Positions 47,601-55,940 of a stretch of 64,000 nt of DNA are shown piece by piece. Source of the DNA: Heliocidaris tuberculata (lineage: Eukaryota > Echinodermata > Echinoidea > Camarodonta > Echinometridae); contig CM046833.1 in the NCBI GenBank assembly GCA_025618425.1, positions 36,963,774-37,027,773 on the forward strand, read 5' to 3'. A program made the translations under genes and the position numbers. Every line of letters begins with the position of its first letter. The stretch's first letter is position 1. The notes under the pieces are model-generated. The model made no database searches. It was not told the DNA's origin and saw only the letters and a list, made by a program, of their open reading frames with translations.

Positions 47601-50347
47601 TGTGCATATGATAACAGGGTAGAGAAAACTTACCTCAGGAAAGTTTTGGCCAAATGACTCTGCACAAGAAAAAAGAAAATTATGTCAGAATTATTCATGC
47701 TGACCAAAGACATAAAATTGATTACATGTGCTGGTTTAACTAAATTCCGTGCCAATAGCGCCATCTTTGTAATGCTAATCGCATTGCGAAATTTACTTAC
47801 CGTTCATGTGTAGCTTTCACTGTGCAGTTGCATTAAAAAGACGGCGCGATTGGCATGGAATGTGCGCTGTAGATTAACGGAGTACAAGGCAGTGCAATGC
47901 TGAGCGGTTCCGACGCGGCAAGCTAAATCTAATTGTGCTAATATCTCGCATGCATACTGCCATCTGCGACAGTGCAAGATATCAACAGAAGTAAATTTAG
48001 CTTGCCGTGTCGGAACCGCTCAGCGTTGCACTGCCTTGTACTCCGTTCATCTAAAGCAAAAGCTACGCGTGAACGGTAAGTAAATCCATATTGATGTCGC
48101 CATTAATTGTATTTTTTTCATGTTTCTCATGATCCGATTGTGAAAGTGGTCGGATGAGCTGAAAGAGGAAGATTTTAGCAAACTCCAGTCATAGGCCCTT
48201 GGCATTGCCTACATGTGGGAATGTGTCCAACATTCACTGTTGCAGCAGTCAAAATTAGACAACAAAACTGCTCTAAGCAAGATTCAATTTTCTTAAATTT
48301 TCTAGATTGATTCAGGGACTTGTCAACTCTTACTGTGACACAAATTTTGGGATTCAGAGTTGAAAATGAAATTTTAAATAATTATTTTCTCTCATGTAAG
48401 TATGAATGATCTATCATCTAGTCTGGAAAAAGGCCTGCTGGTACACACAAAAGCTATTGAAGCCTATTCACCTGTAAAAGCTATTGTGGAGTACAAGCTT
48501 ATCTTCAGATAATCTTGAACATGACAAGTGAGCAAACTTGTCTCCAATAACCTCGCATGAAGTGTGAGTGCTCCAAAGGTTCACCATACGTGGAAATCTT
48601 GCCCACTTATCTTTTTGTTTACTTGTCTCTCTGTACGGGAGATTGCTTCCCCTGTGTGGCTCGATGTTCAATGTCAAGTTTTTATAAAACATCAAGACCG
48701 TGTGGCTAGCTGTGTGTGTGTGTGTGTGTAATTGGGTTTTTACCACTCATAGCGACTTTACTATACTTTGTGTGTAGACTCTAGGCAGTCATCCACCTCG
48801 ACACTTTCAAAACACCACTGCACAAAAGTAACCAACATTCACTCATAATCGGCATTTAATTTACAAAAAACGACACCAACATATTCATGAAATACAATAA
48901 ATTCAACTCACCGATGTTGGAAAAGATAATTCCAAAAATGAAATCCGTAATTTATTGTCACTTCTGGCGAAATGGGGTATCGCAAGTCATGGTGTACATT
49001 TCCTGATCGCCGCGAGCGCTGACATCTCCCGCTAAAAAATTCGGTCGTTAAAAGTTCGGTTCCTATCGCGCACAAGGAAGTCCTGATTTTCAGTGTGTGC
49101 AATCGTAGAGATCGATGTGCACGCGATACCGAGTTTCGTTGTGGACAAAATTTTATTGGCCGATTTAGTCTAAGAACAGGAAAACAACATGCGATCGCCA
49201 AAAAAAATTGGCGGGGATTTCTTAGGTTTTGGACATGATTTTGACTTTGGATTTTGCTGGAAATATCAGAAGTTCTTCCTAACGGCCATTTAAGGTAGGA
49301 AAGAGATTTTAAAGCGCTGAATTTGAAAGGAAGTATTTTAAACATATATCTTACTGTTTCCCCCATACCTTAAGTACATGCGATAGAAAATGACTAGTAT
49401 TTTTGCATTCGTTCTGCGTAGTGGTCAATATGACCACTATAGTATTACGTGGTGTGGTTTTTACAGACGTGTATCAATCAGATATGAATATGATTATTTA
49501 CATCTGGGGACCGACCTTTAATGTCACCATCCGACAGTAGAGGCGCACGGCCGATATCGGAGACTCTCTCCCATTTGCCTTTGGGAGACTGTCTCTCATA
49601 TTGGAGACTTAGCTTACAAAAGGATAAAAGAAACAACACCAACAACAAGGCAGTTTATCCCAGCCAAATTTTTGCCTGACTGAGGTCAGAAACCCATTTG
49701 TTTTGTGTGTGGGTCATAACAAAAAATGTTATGAAAACAAAAGTAGACGGTGAATCTTTGAAGTAGACGGTCAAAAGGGGTAATTTATCATGAGGAGTCT
49801 GCTTATCACATTTTCTTTTTGCGCCGAGGTAATCCCTTGGTCGCAAATGTAAACAAAGAAAATCGATCTCCCAAATGGGAGACTGTCTCCCACATTGGCT
49901 ACCAAAAATGTTTATGAAAGTCTCTCAGTCTCTGATAACAGAGACAATCTCCCAGTCCCAAATGGGAGAGAGTCTCCGATATCGGCCGTGCGCCTCTACT
50001 GTCCGAAAGACGTGACTCAGTTTCGAACCTGGGTCCGCTGAATCAGTTTATAACTTCCACTGTTAGCTGGATTACAGGCGCACGCCACAACGCCCAGCTA
50101 TGAGTGGCCTATGCGTGCAAATTTACAATGTAAAAATAAAATATGCATAGATCTAGAGGTCTTGGATCTAACACGATTTTGGGTATGTGGGAACGTGCAA
50201 ACTACTTCGTACAAAATGATTGTGGAAAATACTCAAAGTAACACATAATCAATTAACTTTATTCGGCATAAAACAAATAGAAACATGTCACAATACTAAT
50301 AAACCTAAACAGAATAAAAGATTCTTACCAAGAAGCTCTAAATTCAT
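34756..50347 (-). CDS. RBBP5: Retinoblastoma-binding protein 5, COMPASS/MLL core WD40 subunit
   Basis: Fourteen minus-strand coding exons: 50329-50347, 47634-47659, 46441-46613, 45824-45964, 44664-44751, 42873-42944, 41506-41615, 40939-41111, 40144-40316, 39125-39242, 38260-38329, 36653-36752, 35417-35540, 34756-34889. They sum to 1521 nt, 506 aa (human 538), with every phase consistent. The start MNLELLESFGQNFPE matches the family; WD40 blades include GCNDGRVVIWDFLTRGIAKI, STDNIVSVWDV, VTTGTSNTTAIKSIEFAR, ADRIIRVYESG, NRTPWKKCCFSGDGEYI and the final SSGVVSVWAQNQV. The acidic hinge ENVEYEERESEFDIEDED, known for ASH2L contact and methyltransferase activation, and the WDR5-binding EEVDVLTVEP are present. 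RBBP5 joins WDR5, ASH2L and DPY30 in H3K4 methylation. The C-terminus is Lys/Arg-rich and ends RSRHRDDSD, shorter than and unlike the vertebrate tail. Introns are heavily loaded with transposons. Confidence 0.97.
34999..35390 (+). mobile_element. TTAA-type MITE family A, diverged copy
   Basis: CCCTTTCACAACAATGTC at the left, the shared interior phrase ATTTTGTGGTTTGGCTC, and CTGAATGGG at the right. Both flanking TTAA sites are eroded. RBBP5 intron. Confidence 0.7.
36199..36522. mobile_element. MITE with GGGGGTGTTTTATAAAGCTG ends
   Basis: Left GGGGGTGTTTTATAAAGCTG then TTCGTAAAGT; the right end is its inverse, ACTTTACAAACAGC then TTTATGAAACACCTCCC. 324 bp in an RBBP5 intron. Related half-copies lie at 56714-56868. 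Confidence 0.75.
36784..37184 (+). mobile_element. TTAA-type MITE family A, copy
   Basis: Interior matches 29286-29693 closely (GCAACACATTGAGAGGTTCA, GTAGCACTAAAAGAAAAAT) and it ends TCCTGAAAGGG. The left end has small rearrangements and the right TTAA reads TTGA. RBBP5 intron. Confidence 0.8.
37729..38224 (-). mobile_element. TTAA-flanked MITE family B, copy 1
   Basis: 496 bp, AGGGATTGATTAACTTTG at the left and CAAAGTTAATCAATCCCT at the right, TTAA on each side. It carries a GC-rich core with GCGATCGATCGC and an imperfect hairpin (GCAGCATGCTGC). A second copy in the opposite orientation is at 60646-61153. RBBP5 intron. Confidence 0.88.
38704..39105 (+). mobile_element. TTAA-flanked MITE family A, copy
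   Basis: 402 bp, CCCTTTCATGACAATTGACC at the left and TCCTGAAAGGG at the right, exact TTAA on both sides. It ends about 20 bases from RBBP5 exon 39125-39242, on the donor side. Confidence 0.87.
40490..40617. repeat. Poly-C/poly-A and (CAAAA)n low-complexity tract
   Basis: About 11 C, then A runs and repeated CAAAA/ACAAAAA units, then CACACACA. RBBP5 intron. The long hydrophobic minus-strand ORFs over it are translations of simple sequence. Confidence 0.9.
41640..41733. repeat. AG/CT microsatellite upstream of an RBBP5 acceptor
   Basis: AG-rich run with a 12-base G tract. On the minus strand it reads CT-rich and ends about 25 bases upstream of the acceptor of exon 41506-41615. A shorter CT run (40330-40357) sits in the same position before exon 40144-40316. 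Confidence 0.88.
42030..42303. mobile_element. Diverged relative of the 30706-31053 MITE
   Basis: Shares CTGAAAAGTACCCTAAACGG and TACAGGCCTCAAAGAGACAC-type phrases with 30706-31053 but lacks a clear left terminus. RBBP5 intron. Confidence 0.55.
42444..42864 (-). mobile_element. TTAA-flanked MITE family A, abutting an RBBP5 splice donor
   Basis: 421 bp, inverted relative to 29286. TTAA at 42440-42443 and 42865-42868. The right terminus is eroded (TTTTAAAATGG). RBBP5 exon 6 ends at 42873, so the element's flanking TTAA occupies intron positions +5 to +8. Confidence 0.83.
43604..43976 (+). mobile_element. TTAA-type MITE family A, degenerate copy
   Basis: Retains TTCAAGACAATGG, TTTGTGGTTTGGCTCAATGA and TTCCTGTCCTGAAAGA but has many changes and lost its outer ends. 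RBBP5 intron. Confidence 0.65.
44193..44599 (-). mobile_element. TTAA-flanked MITE family A, well-preserved inverted copy
   Basis: 407 bp, CCCTTTCAGGACAGGAATTA at the left and TTGTCTTGAAAGGG at the right, exact TTAA on both sides. It is very similar to the inverse of 29286-29693, suggesting recent activity. RBBP5 intron. Confidence 0.88.
46284..46431. mobile_element. Short MITE with GGGCCC(C)GTTTCATAAAAC ends
   Basis: Left GGGCCCCGTTTCATAAAACT then TGTTATC; the right end is its inverse ending GTTTTATGAAACAGGGCCC. 148 bp. It lies 10 bases past the donor of RBBP5 exon 46441-46613. Confidence 0.82.
46665..47049. mobile_element. TTAA-flanked MITE family C
   Basis: 385 bp, CCCATAGCAGTTCAGAG at the left and CTGAACTGCTATGGG at the right, TTAA on both sides. 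The interior recalls family A (GCTCTTTCTGCTCA, TTGGCAATATTTTC), so A and C may share a transposase. RBBP5 intron. Confidence 0.83.
47791..48085. mobile_element. Long-arm inverted-repeat MITE in RBBP5 intron 1
   Basis: ATTTACTTACCGTTCA at the left matches TGAACGGTAAGTAAAT at the right. Inner arms with AACGGAGTACAAGGCAGTGC and CGGTTCCGACGCGGCAAGCT are repeated in inverse at 48000-48055. About 295 bp. Confidence 0.82.
48744..49455 (+). mobile_element. Non-autonomous DNA transposon, copy 2 (9-bp target duplication)
   Basis: 712 bp, same ends as 20200-20917: CACTCATAGCGACTTTAC at the left and TTACGTGGTGT at the right. Flanked by GGTTTTTAC at 48735-48743 and 49456-49464. It has inserted into the tail of the SINE. 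The palindrome GTGGTCA-ATA-TGACCAC is conserved. Confidence 0.88.
49535..50001. mobile_element. MITE with CAGTAGAGGCGCACGG ends and 5-bp duplication
   Basis: 467 bp with terminal inverted repeats of about 42 bp: CAGTAGAGGCGCACGGCCGA at the left, perfect inverse at the right. TCCGA flanks both sides (49530-49534 and 50002-50006). Internal GGGAGACTGTCTC words repeat in both directions. It splits the SINE. Superfamily not assigned. Confidence 0.88.
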
Positions 50348-50607
50348 GATTATTCTGGGGATACTTGTCCAGCGTCGAATAAAAGCAAAAAGAGCGGTAT
50401 TGTGAATAGTCTTTTCTGCAGACTCTTTTTTGGCAAACATCCTTTACATCTTGGAGCCGCGACCAGTCAGAGACCGACAAATGTGCATTGTGGTTGTGGC
50501 AATGGGGGTGGCAAAAAAAAAAAAAAAAAAAAAAAATACCCCACCGCTCCAAAAGTCGCTCAGTGGTGGGGGATATCACATTTTTTGGGGTCCAGAATTC
50601 TCTAATA

Positions 50608-50641
<34 letters not shown>

Positions 50642-50887
50642 TCTAAAGTAAAAGTGCGGATTTTTTTTTTCTCTCAAAAGTTGTCGGGGGGGGGGCAGTC
50701 TGCCCCCTGCCCCCCTTGGGTACGCTAGTGGTTTACCCCTTCAGTAGTTAGCCAGCCGTCCATAAATACCCTCAAACCATCACTCAAAGACATTTAGACA
50801 CCGCTCACGACACGCCTCCAGTTTAAACACCTTTACCATGTCTACGGCGGCGTCTTTATTGGAGGATATCAACCTAGTACCAAGTAT

Positions 50888-51027
50888 CCAGGGCATCGTT
50901 TCATCAAACCGTCATAAGTACAAGTTCGCCGACATCCTATTGAAACGCGTGTTAATTTTAATACACGCGTTTCAATGGGATGTCGGCGAACTTGTACTTA
51001 TGACCGTTTGATGAAACGCTGCCCTGG
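50888..51027. mobile_element. Near-perfect palindromic foldback MITE
   Basis: 140 bp in two arms of about 65 bp, starting CCAGGGCATCGTTTCATCAA and ending in the inverse (one-base indel), with a core TAATTTTAA. The arms include GTTCGCCGACATCC and AAACGCGTGT. Confidence 0.88.
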
Positions 51028-51228
51028 AACGTAGGTAGGTGTAATTGCATTCCCACCGAATGTAGCTCTTGTAGTAGGCCTATAGCTCTTACAATTTAAG
51101 TCCATAAAATTGTATTTGCCTTTTCTACCTTTGTCTAAAACATGACAAAAAAACAAAACCCTTCCTTCAAGACATCTTTTTAATCATATATATATCCTTA
51201 CACATATTATGTTTATCTGGATTTCTAC

Positions 51229-51479
51229 CAGGGCGGGGCCAGGGTATTTTGATAGGAGGGGCAAGACGACCTAAAGATGAAGTCATATTTTTTCTCCATT
51301 AAATAACAGGGGTAATATAGAGTTATATGTTTAAGACCTCTCTTTTTAATACCCCTCTTTCTTCTTTCTTCCCTTTTCTTCCTCCTTTTCTTCTTTTTTC
51401 TTTTTTTTTCTTTTTTCACTACTTGAAAAATCATAGGGGGGCGGTCGCCCTCTCTGCCCCCCCTGTAGCGCCACCCCTG
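51229..51479. mobile_element. hAT-like MITE with exact 8-bp duplication
   Basis: 251 bp, CAGGGCGGGGCCAGG at the left and TAGCGCCACCCCTG at the right, flanked by ATTTCTAC at 51221-51228 and 51480-51487. Confidence 0.9.
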
Positions 51480-52346
51480 ATTTCTACTACTATATAAACC
51501 CAATAGGCTGACATTAATTGCTAGTATAGATTGCATGCTTATTTTATTTTGATGTTTAGTGATGTTTATATGTGTTTATTTCCCTACTGCCATATATATG
51601 TATACGTAATTACATATTATTCTCTCTTTTATTGGGGAACCTAGTTTTAACAAGCTGTGCTTTTCCTTCTAAGGTTCTCCATTTCCTTTTCTATTGAACT
51701 AATGTAAATTTTCACTTTTGATTACATTGATATTGTTATTGATTATGATATCTGTGTTCGATATTTGAACGATGTATACTTTCAATTGTAATGTTCATGG
51801 CAGATTTCTGCAGTAGGGCCTATTATGAAATTCATTCTTTCATTCATTCATTCATGCTATATTAAGCTTTAGTCTTACCATATCTGAACTACGGTGTTTT
51901 CAGATAAATTGAAAATGAAAAGAATATTGATTTAAAAAGAGCAGAGAAAACGCTGTTTAAAAATGCAAACAGTTGTTTATGATATGAACTGAACAACTTG
52001 TACAGTTCATATTGTAAACAATTTGTTTAAATATTAAACAGGTTGTATAAGTTTTAAACAACCTATCAAACAGCGTTTTTACTGTGTAAGAAGTATTTCA
52101 AAACAATCTCTTTGTGTTTGATCTCTTTCTTCATTAACGAATTCTTTCCTCATTCCTCGATGTCTCAAGATCATCCAACCAGTAAAACCAAGCATGTATA
52201 TCATCAACATCATTATTCATCTTCATCACCACCATCACTCTACAAGGAGTATAATGACCTTTTTCAGACAAGCCCCTTTGGAGATGATAATTTGGCAGCT
52301 GGGACTTATCGATGCACTGTCTTCAGCCCGGGGGGAGGGGACACTC

Positions 52347-52440
52347 CAGTGGCGGATCCAGGATTTCTTGAGGGAGGGGGCTCAATATTCACAAAATTTT
52401 CTGACAAAAAAAGCCCCCCCCCCCCCTGGATCCGCCACAG
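52347..52440. mobile_element. Miniature hAT-like element
   Basis: 94 bp with inverted ends CAGTGGCGGATCCAGG and CCTGGATCCGCCACAG. Flanks GGACACTC and GGGCACTC match at 7 of 8 positions. Confidence 0.82.
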
Positions 52441-52989
52441 GGGCACTCAGTATATACACTGAAATTTCAGTTCCAAAGCATACCATTTTTGTCTTGTTGA
52501 GAAAAAGAAGAGAGAAAACCGTTCCAAAGCACCGCTTTTTTTTTTTCATTCCGGCCGTCATGACCCGCCCCGTTTATCATTTTTGGTGAAAAGTTGAAAA
52601 CGAGTTTTATTCCAGGTACTAAATTCCTCTGGGCTTTCCCCACTGCCTCCAATCCGGTTCCAATCCACCCCAGGAAATTCAGTTTTCATTCATGCTGAGC
52701 GCATGCATGCGAATTAACCCCAATTAACACCGCTTATATATGAACGCACACAGACTTGTCATGACACACAGCGTATTTAGCCAATGGGAGCTTGTGGGAA
52801 CCAGTTCCGTAGCATCATATTTATATTGTAATCCAATTCCAAAGATCCCCCTTTTCCAAAATGTTAGTAGTTCCGAAGACCATCCTTTTCATGATACGCT
52901 AGTTCCGAAGGCCCCCTTTTTTTTGTCTTGCCTGCGGAACATACCTACCACTTTTGGGGTCGAGTGACCCCCCCCCCTCCGAGGGGGGG

Positions 52990-54600
52990 GGGGGGGGGTC
53001 TTTAGAGAGACGAAGGAGCTGGCAAGAATTGATTGAGTCTACCAACACGACTCATAGTAGTAGGAAAGCCTGGAAGACAATAAGGGTGCTGGGAAATGAC
53101 CAACCTCGGTATGAAGTCACATCAGACCAAGCTGCTTATCAGCTACTTTTGAATAGCTGGGAAAACCCAATCCATCGTCCTCGAAGAGCTAAACTACCAA
53201 AGCCATCTAAAGATGACCAGGAATGTTCTGACCTCACCAGAGCATTCACTAGCTATGAATGAGCTACTTCTTGACATCAAGACAATGAAGAACAACAAAG
53301 CAGCTGGACTTGATGACATCCTGTGTGAACAAGTTAAACACATACAGGGCCAGTGGCCATCCAGTGGATTCTAGACCTATTCAACAGGTGCCTGAAAACC
53401 ATGCAACAAGCTATACCTAAGATATGGAGACAAGCAAAGATTGAGGCTATACTGAAGCCTAGTAAAGATCCAACCCGGCGTCCCGAAGAACTTCCGACCC
53501 ATCTCCCTTCTCTGTCATACATACAAGCTGTTTGAGAGACTAATCTTGAAACGCCTGGGGCCCATTATGGATCAGCAGCTGATTCCCGAGCAAGCTGCAT
53601 GGTTTTAGACCTGGAAAGTCCTGCACAAGCCAACTCCTTAATCTTATACTCAATTCATTGAGGATGGTTTTGAGAAGGAACTCATACCTGGCGCCGCCTT
53701 TGTTGACCTGTCTGCAGCTTACGACACAGTCAACCACAGAGTACTTGTACAGAAGCTGTTCAAGAGTACACAAGACGCCAACCTGACTTCTCTGATCCAA
53801 AACATGCTGGAGAACAGACGCTTCTTTGTTGACCTCAGGGGTGATCGAAGCAGAAAACGCAGACAGAAAAATGGGCTTCCACAAGGCAGTGTACTTGCCC
53901 CACTGTTGTTCAACATCTACACAAATGACCAACCCATCCATCAGAACACCAGGAGCTTCCTGTATGCAGACGACCTGTGCATAGCTTCCCAGTTCCTGTC
54001 ATTTGCAGGTCTTGAAAGAACACTCAGTGAAGCACTAAAGGGGCTAACCATCTACCATGCTGAAAACCATCTTCGGGAAAATCCAGATAAGACTCAAGTT
54101 GGTGCTTTCCATCTGAAAAGCTGTGATGCAAACCGCAAACTGAATGGTATGGGAAGAGACTAGAACGCACAGACAAACCCGTGTATCTAGGAGTTACTCT
54201 GGACCGCATTCTAAGTTTCAAAGACCATGTCAGCAAGACCAAGGCAACCCCTGGATGGCAATCTCCGGAGTTGCGGGATAGAAGCCTGGTCAAGAGAACT
54301 ACAACTGAAACCCCATAACCTGTCTATTGAACCCAAGGAGTCCCTTCCAAATAGGAGCCAGCGAGCCATGGCCTGTTTTGCTTTGTCTGAATCGCCTTAG
54401 ATGTAAAGCCCTGATGCAGAAATGGGGATACAGCCTTGATGGATCTACCGAATGCGACTGCGGGGAGGCCCCTCAAACAATGGAGCATCTACTTAACTGC
54501 CCACTGCTATCAGAACTCTGCACATCACAGGATCTCCACGACTACAACCCACGTGCCAGAGCCCGTGTTTTGCAGTGGCTGGGAAAAGTGTATATAGCGA
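52990..54600 (+). pseudogene. Decayed non-LTR retrotransposon reverse transcriptase
   Basis: Pieces in different frames follow the order of a LINE ORF2. They run from a pre-RT segment (52990-53260), through MKNNKAAGLDDI (about 53285) and PKNFRPISLLCHTYKLFERL (about 53483), to motif A FVDLSAAYDTVNH (about 53700), GLPQGSVLAPLLFNIYTND (about 53875) and the catalytic YADD (about 53963). Last is a C-terminal ECDCG..QTMEHLLNCP knuckle (about 54450). Frameshifts and stops between pieces mean it cannot make one protein. The architecture resembles Jockey/CR1-type elements; clade not assigned. It sits inside the minisatellite, with a repeat unit on each side. Confidence 0.85.
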
Positions 54601-54609
54601 CACGAGAAG

Positions 54610-55660
54610 AAGAACCACCATCACCATATCTATCATTAACATCATATCCATCTTCATCACCACCATCACCATATTCTATCATCAACATCATTATCCATCT
54701 TCTTCACCACCATCACCATATCTACCATCAACATCATTATCCATCTTCATCACCATCACCACCACCATGTATATCAACATCATATCCATCTTCATCACCA
54801 CCATCACCATATCTATCATCAACATTATCTATCTTCATCACCACCACCACCACCATGCTATGTACATGTATATCATCAACATCATTATCCATCTTCATCA
54901 CCACCATCTCCATATTCTATCATCAACATCATTATCCATCTTCATCACCACCATCACCATATCTATCATCAACATCATTATCCATCTTCATCACCACCAT
55001 CACCATATCTATCATCAACATCATTATCCATCTTCATCACCACCATCACCATATCTATCATCATCATCATTATCCATCTTCGTCACCACCATCACCATAT
55101 CTATCATCAACATCATTATCCATCTTCATCACCACAATCACCATATCTGTCATCAACATCATTATCCATCTTCATCACCACCATCACCATATCTATCATC
55201 AACATCATTATCCATCTTCATCACCACCATCACCATATCTATCATCAACATCATTATCCATCTTCATCACCACCATCACCATATCTATCATCATCATTAT
55301 CCATCTTCGTCACCACCATCACCATATCTATCATCAACATCATTATCCATCTTCATCACCACAATCACCGTATCTGTCATCAACATCATTATCCATCTTC
55401 ATCACCACCATCACCATATCTATCATCAACATCATTATCCATCTTCATCACCACCATCACCATATCTATCATCAACATCATTATCCATCTTCATCACCAC
55501 CATCACCATATCTATCATCATCATCATTATCCATCTTCGTCACCACCATCACCATATCTATCATCAACATCATTATCCATCTTCATCACCACAATCACCA
55601 TATCTGTCATCAACATCATTATCCATCTTCATCACCACCATCACCATGTCTATCATCAAC
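54610..55660 (+). repeat. 46-bp minisatellite with 230-bp higher-order repeat
   Basis: About 22 units of 46 bp, beginning ATCTATCATCAACATCATTA and ending CACCACCATCACCAT. Variant units with CTTCGTC recur at about 55082, 55309 and 55539, and CACAATCACC variants follow each, showing a five-unit higher-order repeat. The unit has no stop codon in any forward frame, and 46 is not a multiple of 3, so long His/Ile/Ser-rich ORFs (over 440 codons) run through it without being genes. Related sequence at 55815-55940. Confidence 0.93.
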
Positions 55661-55940
55661 ATCATAATATGTATTATATTGTACCCTATCACCATTGTTT
55701 ATATTGTATCCTATCATTATTTTTTATATTTTATTCTAATATTATGGCAAATGTTTGTATCAGCAAAGGAAGAAGAATTTCCAGTATTGGACAATAAATG
55801 CATACTTATACTTAATCCAACTTCATCACCATCACCATGTATATCATCATCATCATATCCATCTTCATCACCACCATCATCACCCTCTCATCAACAACAT
55901 AATAATTATTATCCATCTTCATCAGCACTATCACCATGTT

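Larger units (their letters stand above)
48712..50105 (-). mobile_element. SINE with 7SL/Alu-domain-like head, interrupted by two transposons
   Basis: Read on the minus strand, the head (50105 down to 50007) begins GCTGGGCGTTGTGGCGTGCG then CCTGTAATCCAGCT, resembling the Alu domain of 7SL RNA, and continues to CCCAGGTTCGAAACTGAG (B-box-like). The body (49534 to 49465) has TCGGATGGTGACATTAAAGG and GGTCCCCAGATGTAA, a phrase I associate with tRNA-type SINE central domains. The tail (48734 to 48712) is AATTACACAC and (AC)n. The element 49535-50001 separates head and body; the element 48744-49455 separates body and tail. Similarity is judged from memory, without alignment. Confidence 0.6.
50348..52990. 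other. Intergenic DNA upstream of RBBP5
   Basis: No gene recognised. The RBBP5 promoter must begin here or in a 5'UTR exon; no core motif stands out. Poly-A tracts lie at about 50513-50536 and 50609-50638. A single unit of the 46-bp minisatellite lies near 52197-52243. MITEs are listed separately. Confidence 0.55.

Noticed and set aside
48908..49366. 152-codon minus-strand ORF in the 9-bp-duplication element, similar to one at 20400-20645
   Set aside because: The similarity follows from the shared DNA of the two copies; the frames are not the same length, have no domain, and are interrupted in copy 1.
54610..55660. CRISPR-like regularly spaced repeats
   Set aside because: The units are contiguous tandem copies without unique spacers, in a eukaryotic genome.
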